A stretch of DNA of 51,485 nucleotides from Lutibacter sp. B2 (GCA_015686845.1 JADPRS010000026.1:1-51485); one strand, 5' to 3'. Positions 1 through 8,693 are shown, counted from the stretch's first letter. Program-made: numbers and translations. The notes: generated from the sequence alone by a model not told the origin.

Positions 1-46
1 ATGGTACTTGGTGGGTAACTGCCTGGGAGAGTAGGTCGTCGCTGGT
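1..46 (+). rRNA. rrf: 5S ribosomal RNA, 3' end (partial)
   Basis: The first bases match the conserved 3' third of clostridial 5S rRNA: the GGTACTTGGTGGGTAACTGC segment followed by CTGGGAGAGTAGGTCG. The 5' part lies outside the window. It is followed at once by a strong intrinsic terminator, as expected for the last gene of an rRNA operon. The exact 3' end is uncertain by a few bases because the pairing 5' strand is not visible. Confidence 0.9.
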
Positions 47-51
47 TTACT

Positions 52-90
52 AAGAGTCAAAACTAATTTATTTAGTTTTGACTCTTTTTT
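52..90 (+). terminator. Terminator of the upstream rRNA operon
   Basis: A perfect 15-bp stem (52-66 pairs with 72-86) with a 5-nt loop ends in a T-run at 83-90. It lies directly behind the 5S rRNA and separates it from the regulator gene that starts at 191. Confidence 0.9.
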
Positions 91-190
91 GCGTAAAATA
101 TATTAAAAATATACACAATTATATGAAAATAATAAAAAAACACAAAATTATATTATATAATACATTAAAGAGATAAAAGGGGGTTATATT

Positions 191-1927
191 GTGGATGTTA
201 AAAAAGTAGGAAAATTATTAATGGAATATGAGCAAGGAGTACTGATTACTAATGAGCAACAAGAAATTATATGGACAAGCCCAATGATAGAAAAGATATA
301 TAATAAGAAAAATATAATAGGATGTAAATTTGATGATCTATTTCCAATGTCATTAGATGCAGTTATATGTTCAAATAAAATCATGAAAACAGCATATGGG
401 AAGAAATATAGCATTAAAGCAAAAAGGATTGTAGATGAAAAAAAACAATACATATTTATATTTATTCACGATTCAGAAGATTTTTCGAATGATAAAATAA
501 GATTGCATTGTCTAGAAAATATTATATCATCACTTAATGATGGAATCATAATGAGTGATGCACAAGGGCGTATTGTTTTATATAATAGTGCACAAGAAAA
601 ACTTGAGGAATTAAAGGGAAAAGATATAGTTGGAAAGTATTTATGGGAGGGCTATAACTATAAGGCTACTGAAATGTCCGAACATCAGAAAGTTTATAAA
701 ACTGGAGAATCTATTGTCAATAAATATAAAGCGCATGCATATAAAGAGGGGATTCCTAAATATGTATTTTATAGTACATATCCAATTGAAAAAGATGGTG
801 AAAGAATAGGGGTATTTTCTATTAGCAAGAATGAGACTCGATTAAAAACTTTACTTTCAGAGACAATTGAATTGAAACGAAAATTAACAAACAAACAATT
901 ACCCAAAGATAAAAGCAATGAAGAAAATGGGACAAGCTATACTTTTTCTAGTATTGTGGGAGAAAGTGAGCAGATGAAAAATCTAATTAGAGAGGCACAA
1001 ACAATAGCTTTATTGGATAATAATCTATTAATTGTAGGAGAAACTGGAACTGGAAAAGAAGTATTTGCTCAAAGTATTCATAATTTCGGAAAAACTAGTA
1101 AAGAGCCTTTTGTAGCAATTAATTGTGCTGCAATACCAGAAAATTTATTAGAAAGTATTTTATTTGGAACTGTAAAAGGAGCTTATACAGGTGCAATAGA
1201 TCAAGTAGGATTATTTGAAGAAGCAGGAGATGGAACCTTATTTTTAGATGAATTAAATTCAATGCCGATTTCTATGCAAACAAAACTATTAAGAGTATTA
1301 CAAGAAAGGCAAGTGCGCAGAGTAGGAGGATTAAAAACAACATCTGTTAGTTGTAGAGTGATTAGTGCTATAAATGAGTCTCCGGAGAAGATTGTTAAAG
1401 AAGGAAGATTAAGGCAAGATCTTTATTATAGGATTGCAAGCTTGTGTTTATATATTCCGCCTCTTAGAGAAAGAGAGCAAGACATATTAAGTATAAGCTA
1501 CTTTTTCATAAGAAAATATAATGTATTAATGAATAAAAATGTTAAAGGATTTTCATCCCAGTTAAGCGAAATAATAAGAACTTATAGGTGGTCAGGAAAT
1601 GTTAGAGAGTTAGAACATGTACTTGAAAATTTAATGATTAGAGTAACACAAGATGAAAAAGAATTAAGAATTGAAGATATACCCAAATATATGAGAGCAT
1701 TAATTATGGGAGAAAATGCAGCTTCTAAAATACAGAAAAAAGCAAATTCCTTACCTGAAACTCTGAGGGATATTGAAAAAAGAATTATCGTTGAATCTTT
1801 AAATAAAAATGATTGGAATATAAGTAAAACTTCAAGGGATTTAGGTATTATCAGGCAAAGTTTAAAATATAGGATAAAAAAATTAGAAATAGAAGTTCCA
1901 GAAATGGAAAGAACGTATAAAATTTAG
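191..1927 (+). CDS. Sigma-54-dependent activator (PAS-PAS-AAA+-Fis HTH), likely regulator of the hut-like locus
   Basis: This is an enhancer-binding protein of 578 residues that activates RNA polymerase carrying sigma-54. An N-terminal PAS-like region (about 8-95) and a clearer PAS domain (about 107-215) probably sense a signal. The AAA+ domain covers about 255-490: Walker A GETGTGKE at 283-290, the sigma-54 contact loop GAYTGA at 330-335, Walker B LFLDEL around 350-355, and arginine-finger region RLRQDLYYR at 406-414. A Fis-type helix-turn-helix lies at about 541-565. The start is GTG, chosen because AAAGGGGG sits 7 nt upstream. The layout resembles RocR-type regulators of amino-acid catabolism in Bacillus. 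Three sigma-54 promoters with shared paired palindromes lie immediately downstream, one palindrome overlapping this gene's stop codon. That makes it the likely controller of the locus. The inducer cannot be read from the sequence. Confidence 0.92.
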   Translation: MDVKKVGKLLMEYEQGVLITNEQQEIIWTSPMIEKIYNKKNIIGCKFDDLFPMSLDAVICSNKIMKTAYGKKYSIKAKRIVDEKKQYIFIFIHDSEDFSNDKIRLHCLENIISSLNDGIIMSDAQGRIVLYNSAQEKLEELKGKDIVGKYLWEGYNYKATEMSEHQKVYKTGESIVNKYKAHAYKEGIPKYVFYSTYPIEKDGERIGVFSISKNETRLKTLLSETIELKRKLTNKQLPKDKSNEENGTSYTFSSIVGESEQMKNLIREAQTIALLDNNLLIVGETGTGKEVFAQSIHNFGKTSKEPFVAINCAAIPENLLESILFGTVKGAYTGAIDQVGLFEEAGDGTLFLDELNSMPISMQTKLLRVLQERQVRRVGGLKTTSVSCRVISAINESPEKIVKEGRLRQDLYYRIASLCLYIPPLREREQDILSISYFFIRKYNVLMNKNVKGFSSQLSEIIRTYRWSGNVRELEHVLENLMIRVTQDEKELRIEDIPKYMRALIMGENAASKIQKKANSLPETLRDIEKRIIVESLNKNDWNISKTSRDLGIIRQSLKYRIKKLEIEVPEMERTYKI

Positions 1928-1995
1928 TCACATATAAAAATAATTTTACAGGATAAATTCAATAATTTTAAATAAAAATGTATAAAATTTAGTCA
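1914..1995 (+). promoter_or_regulatory. Paired upstream activator sites for hutU1
   Basis: There are two imperfect copies of the 17-bp palindrome TGTATAAAATTTATACA. The copy at 1914-1930 reads CGTATAAAATTTAGTCA and overlaps the regulator's stop codon. The copy at 1979-1995 reads TGTATAAAATTTAGTCA. They start 65 bp apart, and the proximal site begins 102 bp before the -24 element. The same paired layout occurs before the other two sigma-54 promoters of the locus, so I infer binding sites of the activator encoded at 191-1927. Confidence 0.7.
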
Positions 1996-2066
1996 TGTTA
2001 CCAAAAAAAATAATATTAGTTTTCTGAAAATTTAGATTAAAAACAATGTTTTGACTGGATTTTTGC

Positions 2067-3819
2067 GATAAAAATAAAGTTGGCACAGTCATTGCATATA
2101 TAAAGGACATATAGAGAGTATATAAATTTAATTATAAATATTCAAATATTAAAAGGGGGAAAAGAATATGTCAAACGCAGAAATACTTTATGAAGTAAAA
2201 GCTCAAAGAGGTCCAACTTTAAGATGTAAAGGATGGAAACAAGAATCGATCTTAAGAATGTTAGAAAACAATATGGAGAATGCAGAGATTCCTGAGTTAT
2301 TAGTAATCTATGGCGGTAACGGAAAATGTGCAAGAAACTGGGAATCATATCATGCCATCGTAAAATCATTAAAAGAATTAGAGAATGATGAAACATTAGT
2401 AGTACAATCAGGCATGCCAGTAGCAATCTTCAAAACACATAAATTCGCACCAAGTGTAGTAATGGCAACAACAAATATTATGAAAGCAGATTGGGAAACA
2501 TTCTATGATTTACAAGATAAAAACCTTACAATGTATGCACAATATACAGCAGCACCATGGGAATATATAGGAACACAAGGGGTTATCCAAGGAACATTTG
2601 AAACATTATCAGCAATAGCAATTAAGAGATATGATAATGATTTAACAGGAAAAATATATCTAACTGCTGGAGCAGGAGGAATGGGTGGAAATCAAAGTTG
2701 GGCAATGAAAATGCACGGTGGAGTAGCAATCATAGTAGATGCAGATGAAAGAGTTATTAAAAGACGTATAGAAAAGAATTATCTAGATAAAATGGTCTAT
2801 TCATTAGATGAGGCAATTGAAATAACAAAAGAAGCAATCGCTAAGAATGAGCCCGTATCCGTAGCAGTAGTAGGAAATGCTGCAGATGTATATGAAGAAG
2901 CCTATAATAAAGGATTTATGCCAGATATTATCAGTGAAATGTGTCCATGTCATGACCCGATTTCCTATATTCCATCTGGATATACAGGAGAAGAAGCAGA
3001 CGAATATAGAGTAAGAGATAGAAAAGCATATTTACATGATGCAAGAGAAACAATGAAAAAACAATTAAGAGTAATGAATGATTTTTATAAAAAGGGAGTA
3101 GAAGTATTTGAGTACGGAACAAGTATTCGTAAAGAATGTAGAGATGCAGGAATGCCAGTAGAAGAAGCAATGACAATCCCAGGATTCGTATCAGAATATA
3201 TTAGACCATTATTCTGTGAAGGACGTGGACCCTTCAGATGGACTTGTTTATCAGGAAATCCAGAAGATTTAAGAAAAACAGATGACTTAGCACTAGAGAT
3301 TTGTAAAGGAGATCCACTAGTAGAAAGATGGATTAAATTAGCACGTAAAAACTTACCAATCGAAGGATTGCCAGCAAGAATTTGCTATATGGGATTCGGA
3401 CAAAGAAAGAGATTTGGATTAGCCGTAAATGAAATGATCAAAAATGGAGAATTATCAGGACCAGTAGGATTCTCAAGAGATAACTTAGACTCAGGATCAA
3501 TCGTAAATCCAACATTTGAATCAGAGAAAATGAAAGATGGTGGAGATTTAATATCAGACTGGCCATATCTAAATGGATTATTAAACTGTGCAGGAATGTG
3601 TGATTTAATAGCAATTCAAGCAAACTATTCAATGGGAGAAGCAGTACATACAGGAGTAACCATGATAGCAGATGGAACAGATGAATCATCATTTAGATTA
3701 GAAGTAGCATTAACAGTAGATTCAGGAATAGGGGTAGTAAGACATGCTCAAGCAGGTTATGAAACAGCGAAAGATGTAGCAAATGGAAAAGGAAAATTAA
3801 CAGATGATAGTATTAAGAT
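2067..3819 (+). repeat. Long direct repeat, copy 1 (sigma-54 promoter plus hutU1)
   Basis: This 1753-bp block matches 8879-10631 at a constant offset of 6812 bp, and I found no mismatch when comparing by eye. It includes about 100 bp of non-coding promoter and leader. Similarity breaks off just upstream of GATAAAAATAAAG. At the 3' end it breaks off at 3820, where synonymous differences begin (3820, 3865, 3874). Identity extending through non-coding DNA and then stopping inside the gene points to recent duplication or gene conversion. Confidence 0.93.
2081..2096 (+). promoter_or_regulatory. Sigma-54 (-24/-12) promoter of hutU1
   Basis: TGGCACAGTCATTGCA matches the sigma-54 consensus TGGCAC-N5-TTGCW exactly, including the invariant GG and GC. 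It lies 72 bp before the hutU1 start codon. The identical element precedes hutU2, within the duplicated block. Confidence 0.93.
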
Positions 3820-3883
3820 ACCATTATGGTGGGAGCCAGCAGAAAAAGTAACATTTGGACCAGACGGAAAGGCTCCTCGTTAA
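2168..3883 (+). CDS. hutU: Urocanate hydratase family protein, copy 1 (divergent)
   Basis: Urocanase (571 aa) adds water to urocanate with a tightly bound NAD+, giving imidazolonepropionate. Family landmarks are present: YGGNGKCARNW near the N-terminus, GTQGVIQGTFET, a glycine-rich GAGGMGG segment, FCEGRGPFRW and the signature EGLPARICY with the reactive cysteine at C406. The usual HHGGGVG stretch is absent: IQANYSMG occupies residues 483-490. The RDHLDSGS segment reads RDNLDSGS. These changes suggest a modified substrate. The gene stands alone behind its own sigma-54 promoter and ends in a hairpin. Its protein is identical to the second copy at 8980-10695. ATG start, with AAAGGGGG 8-10 nt upstream. 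The family call is firm; the exact substrate is not. Confidence 0.88.
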   Translation: MSNAEILYEVKAQRGPTLRCKGWKQESILRMLENNMENAEIPELLVIYGGNGKCARNWESYHAIVKSLKELENDETLVVQSGMPVAIFKTHKFAPSVVMATTNIMKADWETFYDLQDKNLTMYAQYTAAPWEYIGTQGVIQGTFETLSAIAIKRYDNDLTGKIYLTAGAGGMGGNQSWAMKMHGGVAIIVDADERVIKRRIEKNYLDKMVYSLDEAIEITKEAIAKNEPVSVAVVGNAADVYEEAYNKGFMPDIISEMCPCHDPISYIPSGYTGEEADEYRVRDRKAYLHDARETMKKQLRVMNDFYKKGVEVFEYGTSIRKECRDAGMPVEEAMTIPGFVSEYIRPLFCEGRGPFRWTCLSGNPEDLRKTDDLALEICKGDPLVERWIKLARKNLPIEGLPARICYMGFGQRKRFGLAVNEMIKNGELSGPVGFSRDNLDSGSIVNPTFESEKMKDGGDLISDWPYLNGLLNCAGMCDLIAIQANYSMGEAVHTGVTMIADGTDESSFRLEVALTVDSGIGVVRHAQAGYETAKDVANGKGKLTDDSIKIPLWWEPAEKVTFGPDGKAPR

Positions 3884-3933
3884 GACTATAAATAATATGC
3901 ACATGGATCATTAAATTATGAAAAAGAAGTATG

Positions 3934-3972
3934 ATAAACCTTCAATAATGAAATTGGGGGTTTATTATATTT
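3934..3972 (+). terminator. Probable terminator after hutU1
   Basis: An imperfect hairpin (ATAAACC at 3934-3940 with GGTTTAT at 3958-3964, plus inner TCAAT/ATTG pairing) is followed by a T-rich tail. It would limit readthrough of hutU1 into the next sigma-54 control region. Confidence 0.6.
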
Positions 3973-4003
3973 TTGAAATTAAGAAATTATAACTTATGGA
4001 CAA

Positions 4004-4086
4004 TGTATAAAATTTATACATTGGTATACATTTGTAAATGTTGAAAAATCAATATGAAATTCTAATGGTTGTATAAGAATTATACA
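4004..4086 (+). promoter_or_regulatory. Paired upstream activator sites for the permease operon
   Basis: The distal site at 4004-4020 is the perfect palindrome TGTATAAAATTTATACA. The proximal site at 4070-4086 is TGTATAAGAATTATACA, which has perfect 7-bp arms. They start 66 bp apart, and the proximal site begins 112 bp before the -24 element. These are the best-formed members of the three site pairs and define the consensus. Confidence 0.75.
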
Positions 4087-4181
4087 GATTAAGAAATAAA
4101 ATATATATTATCTAATGTATATAATATGTGAAAGGTGTATTTTAAAGTGTGATAGGTAATAAAAGTATTAGAAATAATTAT

Positions 4182-4197
4182 TGGCACAGTAATTGCA
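4182..4197 (+). promoter_or_regulatory. Sigma-54 (-24/-12) promoter of the permease gene
   Basis: TGGCACAGTAATTGCA fits the sigma-54 consensus and differs from the two hutU promoters at one spacer base. The nearest gene start is 4476, so the transcript would carry an untranslated leader of roughly 265 nt. Confidence 0.92.
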
Positions 4198-4475
4198 TTT
4201 AAATATTACTATATTTATAATTTTCTAAAAATTGAAAATGTTTATTATTTAAAAATGATACTTAAGATAGGCAACAGAATCGTGAAAACGTTTTCGTGAA
4301 AATTTATTTAAGTATATCTCTTTAAGGTATATATTAAATTAGATTTGGGTGTCAGAGGAAGCTCTTTGAAAATAAATGATTACAGTTGATCACTGTAGAT
4401 TTTGCTAAAAGGTGGCCACCTTTCTAAGAGAGTAACCTTGAAAAATACACTAAAAAAGAAAAAGGAGGATTATTA
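4198..4475 (+). promoter_or_regulatory. Long structured leader of the permease mRNA, with a cre-like site
   Basis: This leader has several possible hairpins. ATACTTAA/TTAAGTAT arms enclose a CcpA cre-like sequence TGAAAACGTTTTCG at 4283-4296. CAGAG/CTCTTTG occurs near 4353-4370, TACAG/CTGTA near 4381-4397, and the perfect 16-bp palindrome AAAGGTGGCCACCTTT lies at 4408-4423. The cre-like box sits downstream of the promoter, where CcpA acts as a roadblock in known systems. It matches no riboswitch class I recognise. An AAAGGAGG ribosome site ends the leader. Confidence 0.5.
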
Positions 4476-5783
4476 ATGATATTAACAAATCCTGTTGTGG
4501 TGTCAGTTATTGTAATGACGATATTATGTCTATTAAAGTTAAATGTTATTTTGTCATTAATTGTTTCAGCAATTGTAGGGGGATTTGCAGCTGGAATGCC
4601 TATAGGAGACACGATGGGCGTACTAATAGGTGGTATGGGTGGAAATGCTGAGACTGCATTAAGTTATATTTTATTAGGAGCATTAGCTACAGCAATAGCA
4701 AAAACTGGTGCTGCAGATATATTAGCACTAAAAATTTCAAGAATGATTAAGGGAAAAGGAATTGTTCTATTATGTGTTATTGCCTTTGTTGCATGTCTAT
4801 CAGGAACAGTTATACCTGTTCATATAGCTTTTATTCCAATTTTAATTCCACCACTATTATTACTTATGAATAAGATGAAAATGGATAGAAGAGCTGCAGC
4901 TGCTGCATTAGCTTTTGGATTAAAAGCTCCATATATCACTATACCTGTTGGGTATGGATTAATATATCACAATATTATTAGAGATCAAATGGCACTTAGT
5001 GGAATGGAAATAACAACTGGAATGGTTTGGAGATCAACCTGGGTGGCAGGACTTGCAATGCTTACAGGATTTATTATTGCATTGTTCGTATACAGAAAGC
5101 CTAGAGAATACAAGATGATTGAAAGTGCTGAATTAGAGATTGCGGCTTCATCGGATGAGGTAGTAGTAACAGGAAAACATTATGTGACATTGTTGGCAGG
5201 GGTAGCTGCATTGATAATTCAATTGAAATGGGGATCTATGCCACTTGGAGCACTTGGTGGGCTTACGATTATGTTAGCATCACGTGCTGTTAAGTGGAGT
5301 GACGTTGAAGAGCTTATGGTTGGTGGAATAAGATTTATGGGGCTTATAGCATTTGTAATGTTAGTTGCCTCAGGATATGCGGCAGTTATGAGAGAAACTG
5401 GTGGCGTAGAAGCGCTTGTAGATACAGCTGCTAGTATGATGGCCGGAAGTAAATTTATTGCTGCTACGGTTATGATCTTATTAGGACTTGTCATAACAAT
5501 GGGCATTGGGACTTCATTTGGAACAGTACCTATTCTTGCAGCTATTTATGTACCTCTTTGTATGGAATTAGGATTTAGCGCAAAAGCTACGATCCTTTTA
5601 ATCGCAGTTGCTGCTGCATTAGGAGATGCTGGTTCACCGGCTTCTGATACTACATTAGGACCTACAGCAGGTTTAAATGCAGATGGTCAGCATGACCATA
5701 TATGGGATACCTGTGTACCTACTTTCTTGTGTTACAATATTCCACTTGTAGTTTTTGGGATCATAGGTGCAATGTTATTTTAA
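4476..5783 (+). CDS. YuiF/NhaC-superfamily permease, probable histidine (or analogue) importer
   Basis: This integral membrane protein (435 aa) of the NhaC-like ion-transporter superfamily has about 11-12 hydrophobic segments with glycine-rich reentrant stretches. An example is LGDAGSPASDTTLGPTAGLN near residues 385-405, typical of this family. YuiF-type members are often annotated as histidine permeases in genomes. Here the gene has a sigma-54 promoter and activator sites matching those of hutU1 and hutU2, so import of the pathway substrate coupled to an ion is the best inference. ATG start after GGAGG. A terminator follows, so the next gene may be transcribed separately or by readthrough. 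A Na+/H+ antiporter role cannot be excluded by sequence alone. Confidence 0.8.
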   Translation: MILTNPVVVSVIVMTILCLLKLNVILSLIVSAIVGGFAAGMPIGDTMGVLIGGMGGNAETALSYILLGALATAIAKTGAADILALKISRMIKGKGIVLLCVIAFVACLSGTVIPVHIAFIPILIPPLLLLMNKMKMDRRAAAAALAFGLKAPYITIPVGYGLIYHNIIRDQMALSGMEITTGMVWRSTWVAGLAMLTGFIIALFVYRKPREYKMIESAELEIAASSDEVVVTGKHYVTLLAGVAALIIQLKWGSMPLGALGGLTIMLASRAVKWSDVEELMVGGIRFMGLIAFVMLVASGYAAVMRETGGVEALVDTAASMMAGSKFIAATVMILLGLVITMGIGTSFGTVPILAAIYVPLCMELGFSAKATILLIAVAAALGDAGSPASDTTLGPTAGLNADGQHDHIWDTCVPTFLCYNIPLVVFGIIGAMLF

Positions 5784-5797
5784 AATAAAATAATAAC

Positions 5798-5838
5798 AAA
5801 AGACAAGGAATTATCTTTTCAGAAATTCCTTGTCTTTC
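5798..5838 (+). terminator. Terminator after the permease gene
   Basis: AAAGACAAGGAATT (5798-5811) pairs with the complementary AATTCCTTGTCTTT ending at 5837, around a short loop. The trailing T-run is short, so some readthrough into the YjiH-like gene is possible. Confidence 0.75.
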
Positions 5839-5888
5839 ATATAAGTACATATTCAAAAGGCAATTAATATGAAAGGAAGTGTTGTAAG

Positions 5889-7211
5889 TTGTCTACCCAT
5901 AGTCAAGAAAAAATAAAAGATATTAGAAGTTCAAAAAATATTTCTAAGTTTATCATATTTAGTGTGATTGGTATATTTATGTTTTTTGTTCCTATAGCAT
6001 TCAATGGGAAAACAACAATACCTTTAGATCATATAGTATCAGGCATAAGAAAAGCTTCTCCAGGATTTAGTGCTTTTTATACTTTAATCATAATTATATT
6101 GGGTGGAATATATCCTTTTTATAAAAAAACTTGGAATAAAGATAGAGTAACAATGATTTTTTCATTATTTAAATTTGTGGGCATATTCATTGGGTTTTTA
6201 GCTTTTTTTGAATATGGACCTACATGGCTATTTACAGCAGATATGTTACCTTTTATCTTTAGTAAGATCATTGTACCGATAGGTTTAATTATACCTATAG
6301 GAGCAGTATTTTTAACATTTATTATTGGATATGGATTACTTGAATTTATAGGGGTTTTGATGAAACCAGTAATGCGACCTATATGGAAAACACCTGGAAG
6401 ATCAGCCATAGATGCAGTAGGTTCTTTTGTAGGAAGTTATTCAATTGGACTCTTAATTACAAATAAGGTTTTTAAAGAGGGGAAATATACAATTAAGGAA
6501 GCTAGCATCATTGCTACAGGATTTTCTACTGTATCGGCAACATTTATGATCATTGTCGCTAAAACGTTAGGACTAATGGAGATGTGGAATACATATTTTT
6601 GGGTTACTTTGGTTGTTACTTTTATCGTTACAGCAATTACTGTTAGAATTAGACCTTTGAAAACAAAAGAAGACAGATATATTACAGAAATAGGAATACC
6701 AGAGCCAGAAATTGAGGGAAATATATTTACATGTGCTATTGATGAAGGCCTTAAAGCATCCTTTGAGTCAAGACCATTAACTAAAAACATTATTGATAAT
6801 ATAAAAGACGGTTTCTTAATGGCTATGGGCGTATTACCAACGGTAATATCTATTGGACTTATGGGGGCATTGCTAGCAAAATATACACCTCTATTTGATG
6901 TATGTGGATACATTTTCTATCCGTTTACTTTATTATTACAAATTCCAGAACCTATGCTAACAGCTAAGGCATCTGCAATCAATATTGCAGATATGTCATT
7001 ACCATTGTTATTAGTAGCACAAGCACCACTTGTTACAAGATTTGTTATTGGCGTAGTTTGTATATCTACAGTATTATTTTTTTCAGCATCCATTCCATGT
7101 ATCTTATCAACGGATATCCCTATAACCATAAGTGAAATAGTAATAATTGCAATAGAAAGAACGATTATAACATTAATATTGATTGCTCCAATAGCTATGC
7201 TCATTCTGTGA
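5889..7211 (+). CDS. YjiH-family membrane protein with gate domain, paralogue 1
   Basis: Membrane protein of 440 aa with about ten hydrophobic segments, matching the YjiH family of nucleoside-recognition (Gate) domain proteins. The GRSAIDAVGSFVGSYSIGLL segment near residues 170-190 and the FSASIPCILSTDIPI stretch near the C-terminus are characteristic. The family is presumed to transport small metabolites, but its substrate is not established. A close paralogue (15243-16559) sits at the other end of the locus, so both probably move a substrate or product of the pathway. The start is TTG at 5889, chosen because AAAGGAAG lies about 8 nt upstream and no ATG fits. The gene follows a terminator, and no sigma-54 promoter of its own is visible. 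Confidence 0.8.
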   Translation: MSTHSQEKIKDIRSSKNISKFIIFSVIGIFMFFVPIAFNGKTTIPLDHIVSGIRKASPGFSAFYTLIIIILGGIYPFYKKTWNKDRVTMIFSLFKFVGIFIGFLAFFEYGPTWLFTADMLPFIFSKIIVPIGLIIPIGAVFLTFIIGYGLLEFIGVLMKPVMRPIWKTPGRSAIDAVGSFVGSYSIGLLITNKVFKEGKYTIKEASIIATGFSTVSATFMIIVAKTLGLMEMWNTYFWVTLVVTFIVTAITVRIRPLKTKEDRYITEIGIPEPEIEGNIFTCAIDEGLKASFESRPLTKNIIDNIKDGFLMAMGVLPTVISIGLMGALLAKYTPLFDVCGYIFYPFTLLLQIPEPMLTAKASAINIADMSLPLLLVAQAPLVTRFVIGVVCISTVLFFSASIPCILSTDIPITISEIVIIAIERTIITLILIAPIAMLIL

Positions 7212-7278
7212 TTTATCACATGAAATTCATAGGTAGTTTTAGTAATATCAGTATTAATATGGAATAGAGTAAATTATT

Positions 7279-7318
7279 AAAATACACATTCTATATAAAG
7301 ATATAGGATGTGTATTTT
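7279..7318 (+). terminator. Hairpin between the YjiH-like gene and the PLP-enzyme gene
   Basis: AAAATACACATTCTAT (7279-7294) pairs with ATAGGATGTGTATTTT (7303-7318) with one mismatch. The right arm ends in four Ts, so it could terminate transcription in both directions, although the T-tract is short. The next gene's ribosome site (GGGGG) starts 12 nt later. Confidence 0.55.
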
Positions 7319-7340
7319 ATAGGATATAGGGGGAATAAAA

Positions 7341-8693
7341 ATGAAGAAGAGGGTTGAAAACTGTATTGAGATTGTAGAAAGAGATGAAAATGTAATTTCA
7401 AAAGCATCTCGTGCACCTTATTTTCCATTGGTCATGAAAAGTGGAAGAGGAGCTATGGTGGAAGATATGGATGGAAATAAATATATTGATATGTTTAGTA
7501 GTGCAGCAGTTTTAAATACGGGTCATTGTCATCCTAAAATTGTTCGAGCTATAAATGAGCAGATAGATAAATTTATTCATTTCTCTACAGATTATATGTA
7601 TTCGGAGCCGCAGGTACAGCTTGCTGAAATGCTTACAAAAATAACACCAGGAGATTTTAAGAAAAAAGTATGCTTTGGTCTATCTGGATCAGATGGAAAT
7701 GATGGAGCAATAAAATTAGCAAGATCGTATACTGGAAGAATAAAGGTCATTTCTTTTATTGGTGCGTATCATGGTTCTACATATGGAGCTATTTCTTTGA
7801 GTGCAATTAGTTTAAATATGAGAAGAAAAATTGGACCATTGTTACCAGAAATTTATCATATGCCATATCCTGATTGTTATCGTTGCTCATTTGGAAAGAA
7901 GAGAGAAAATTGCTTAATGGAATGCCTTGAATATATGAAGACAGCTTTTCAAAACTATATACCAGCAGAAGAAGTTGCGGCAATAATAATGGAGCCTATT
8001 GCTGGTGATATTGGATTTGCTATACCCCCTCAAAAGTATATGGAAGAATTATATAGGATGTGCAAAGAGAAGGGGATATTATTTATTGTCGATGAAGTAC
8101 AGCAAGGATTTGGACGTACCGGAAAATGGTTTTCTATTGAACACTTTGGAATCGTTCCTGATGTGATTATTATGGGTAAATCCATTGCTTCAGGGCTACC
8201 ACTCAGTGCAATTGTAGCAAGAGAAGAAATTGTAGATGCACTTAACATGCCAGCTCATTTATTTACTGTTCAAGGAAATCCTGTTTGTGCAAAAGCTGCC
8301 ATTGCCACAATAGAAGTTATTAATGAAGAGAATTTGATAGAATATAGCAATGTGTTAGGAGAATATATAAAAGAACGGTTCAATTATATGAAAGAAAAGT
8401 ATGAATTAATAGGAGATGTTAGAGGGAAAGGCTTATCCATTGGAGTAGAGTTAGTAAAAGATAGAATTACAAAAGAAAAGGATACACAAGCGGCTATTAA
8501 GATCTGTTATAGATGTTGGCAGAAGGGAGTTATTCTCATATTTCTTGCAGAAAATATCCTCAGAGTACAACCCCCATTAGTAATTACTAGAAAAGAAGCA
8601 AAAGAGGCCTTAAATATTATAGAAGAAGCCATACAAGAATATGTTGATGGGAAAATTTCAGATGAGGCATTAGAAGTAGTGAAAGGTTGGTGA
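7341..8693 (+). CDS. Class-III PLP-dependent enzyme (aminotransferase or amino-acid racemase type)
   Basis: Fold-type I, class-III PLP enzyme, 450 aa. The Schiff-base lysine is K280 in the context MGKSIASG. The FIVDEVQQGFGRTGKW segment carries the aspartate that binds the pyridine nitrogen. Residues near 175-200 hold a cysteine-rich insert, YPDCYRCSFGKKRENC. I associate that insert with the subgroup containing archaeal broad-specificity amino-acid racemases and lactobacillal isoleucine 2-epimerase, as well as some 4-aminobutyrate aminotransferases. Lying between the transporters and the hutU2 operon, it could convert a D-form or analogue of histidine to the L-form, or transaminate a product. 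ATG start with GGGGG 8 nt upstream. The class is firm; the reaction is not. Confidence 0.8.
   Translation: MKKRVENCIEIVERDENVISKASRAPYFPLVMKSGRGAMVEDMDGNKYIDMFSSAAVLNTGHCHPKIVRAINEQIDKFIHFSTDYMYSEPQVQLAEMLTKITPGDFKKKVCFGLSGSDGNDGAIKLARSYTGRIKVISFIGAYHGSTYGAISLSAISLNMRRKIGPLLPEIYHMPYPDCYRCSFGKKRENCLMECLEYMKTAFQNYIPAEEVAAIIMEPIAGDIGFAIPPQKYMEELYRMCKEKGILFIVDEVQQGFGRTGKWFSIEHFGIVPDVIIMGKSIASGLPLSAIVAREEIVDALNMPAHLFTVQGNPVCAKAAIATIEVINEENLIEYSNVLGEYIKERFNYMKEKYELIGDVRGKGLSIGVELVKDRITKEKDTQAAIKICYRCWQKGVILIFLAENILRVQPPLVITRKEAKEALNIIEEAIQEYVDGKISDEALEVVKGW

Noticed and set aside
2142-2426. Antisense open frames within hutU and the other hut genes
   Set aside because: They mirror the A-ending codon use of the sense genes (giving Leu/Ile/Ser-rich products), repeat identically in both hutU copies, and lack ribosome sites.
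4198-4475. Permease leader as a T-box or lysine riboswitch
   Set aside because: The AGGGTGG-type antiterminator core is missing and the lysine aptamer motifs do not appear in order; left as unclassified.
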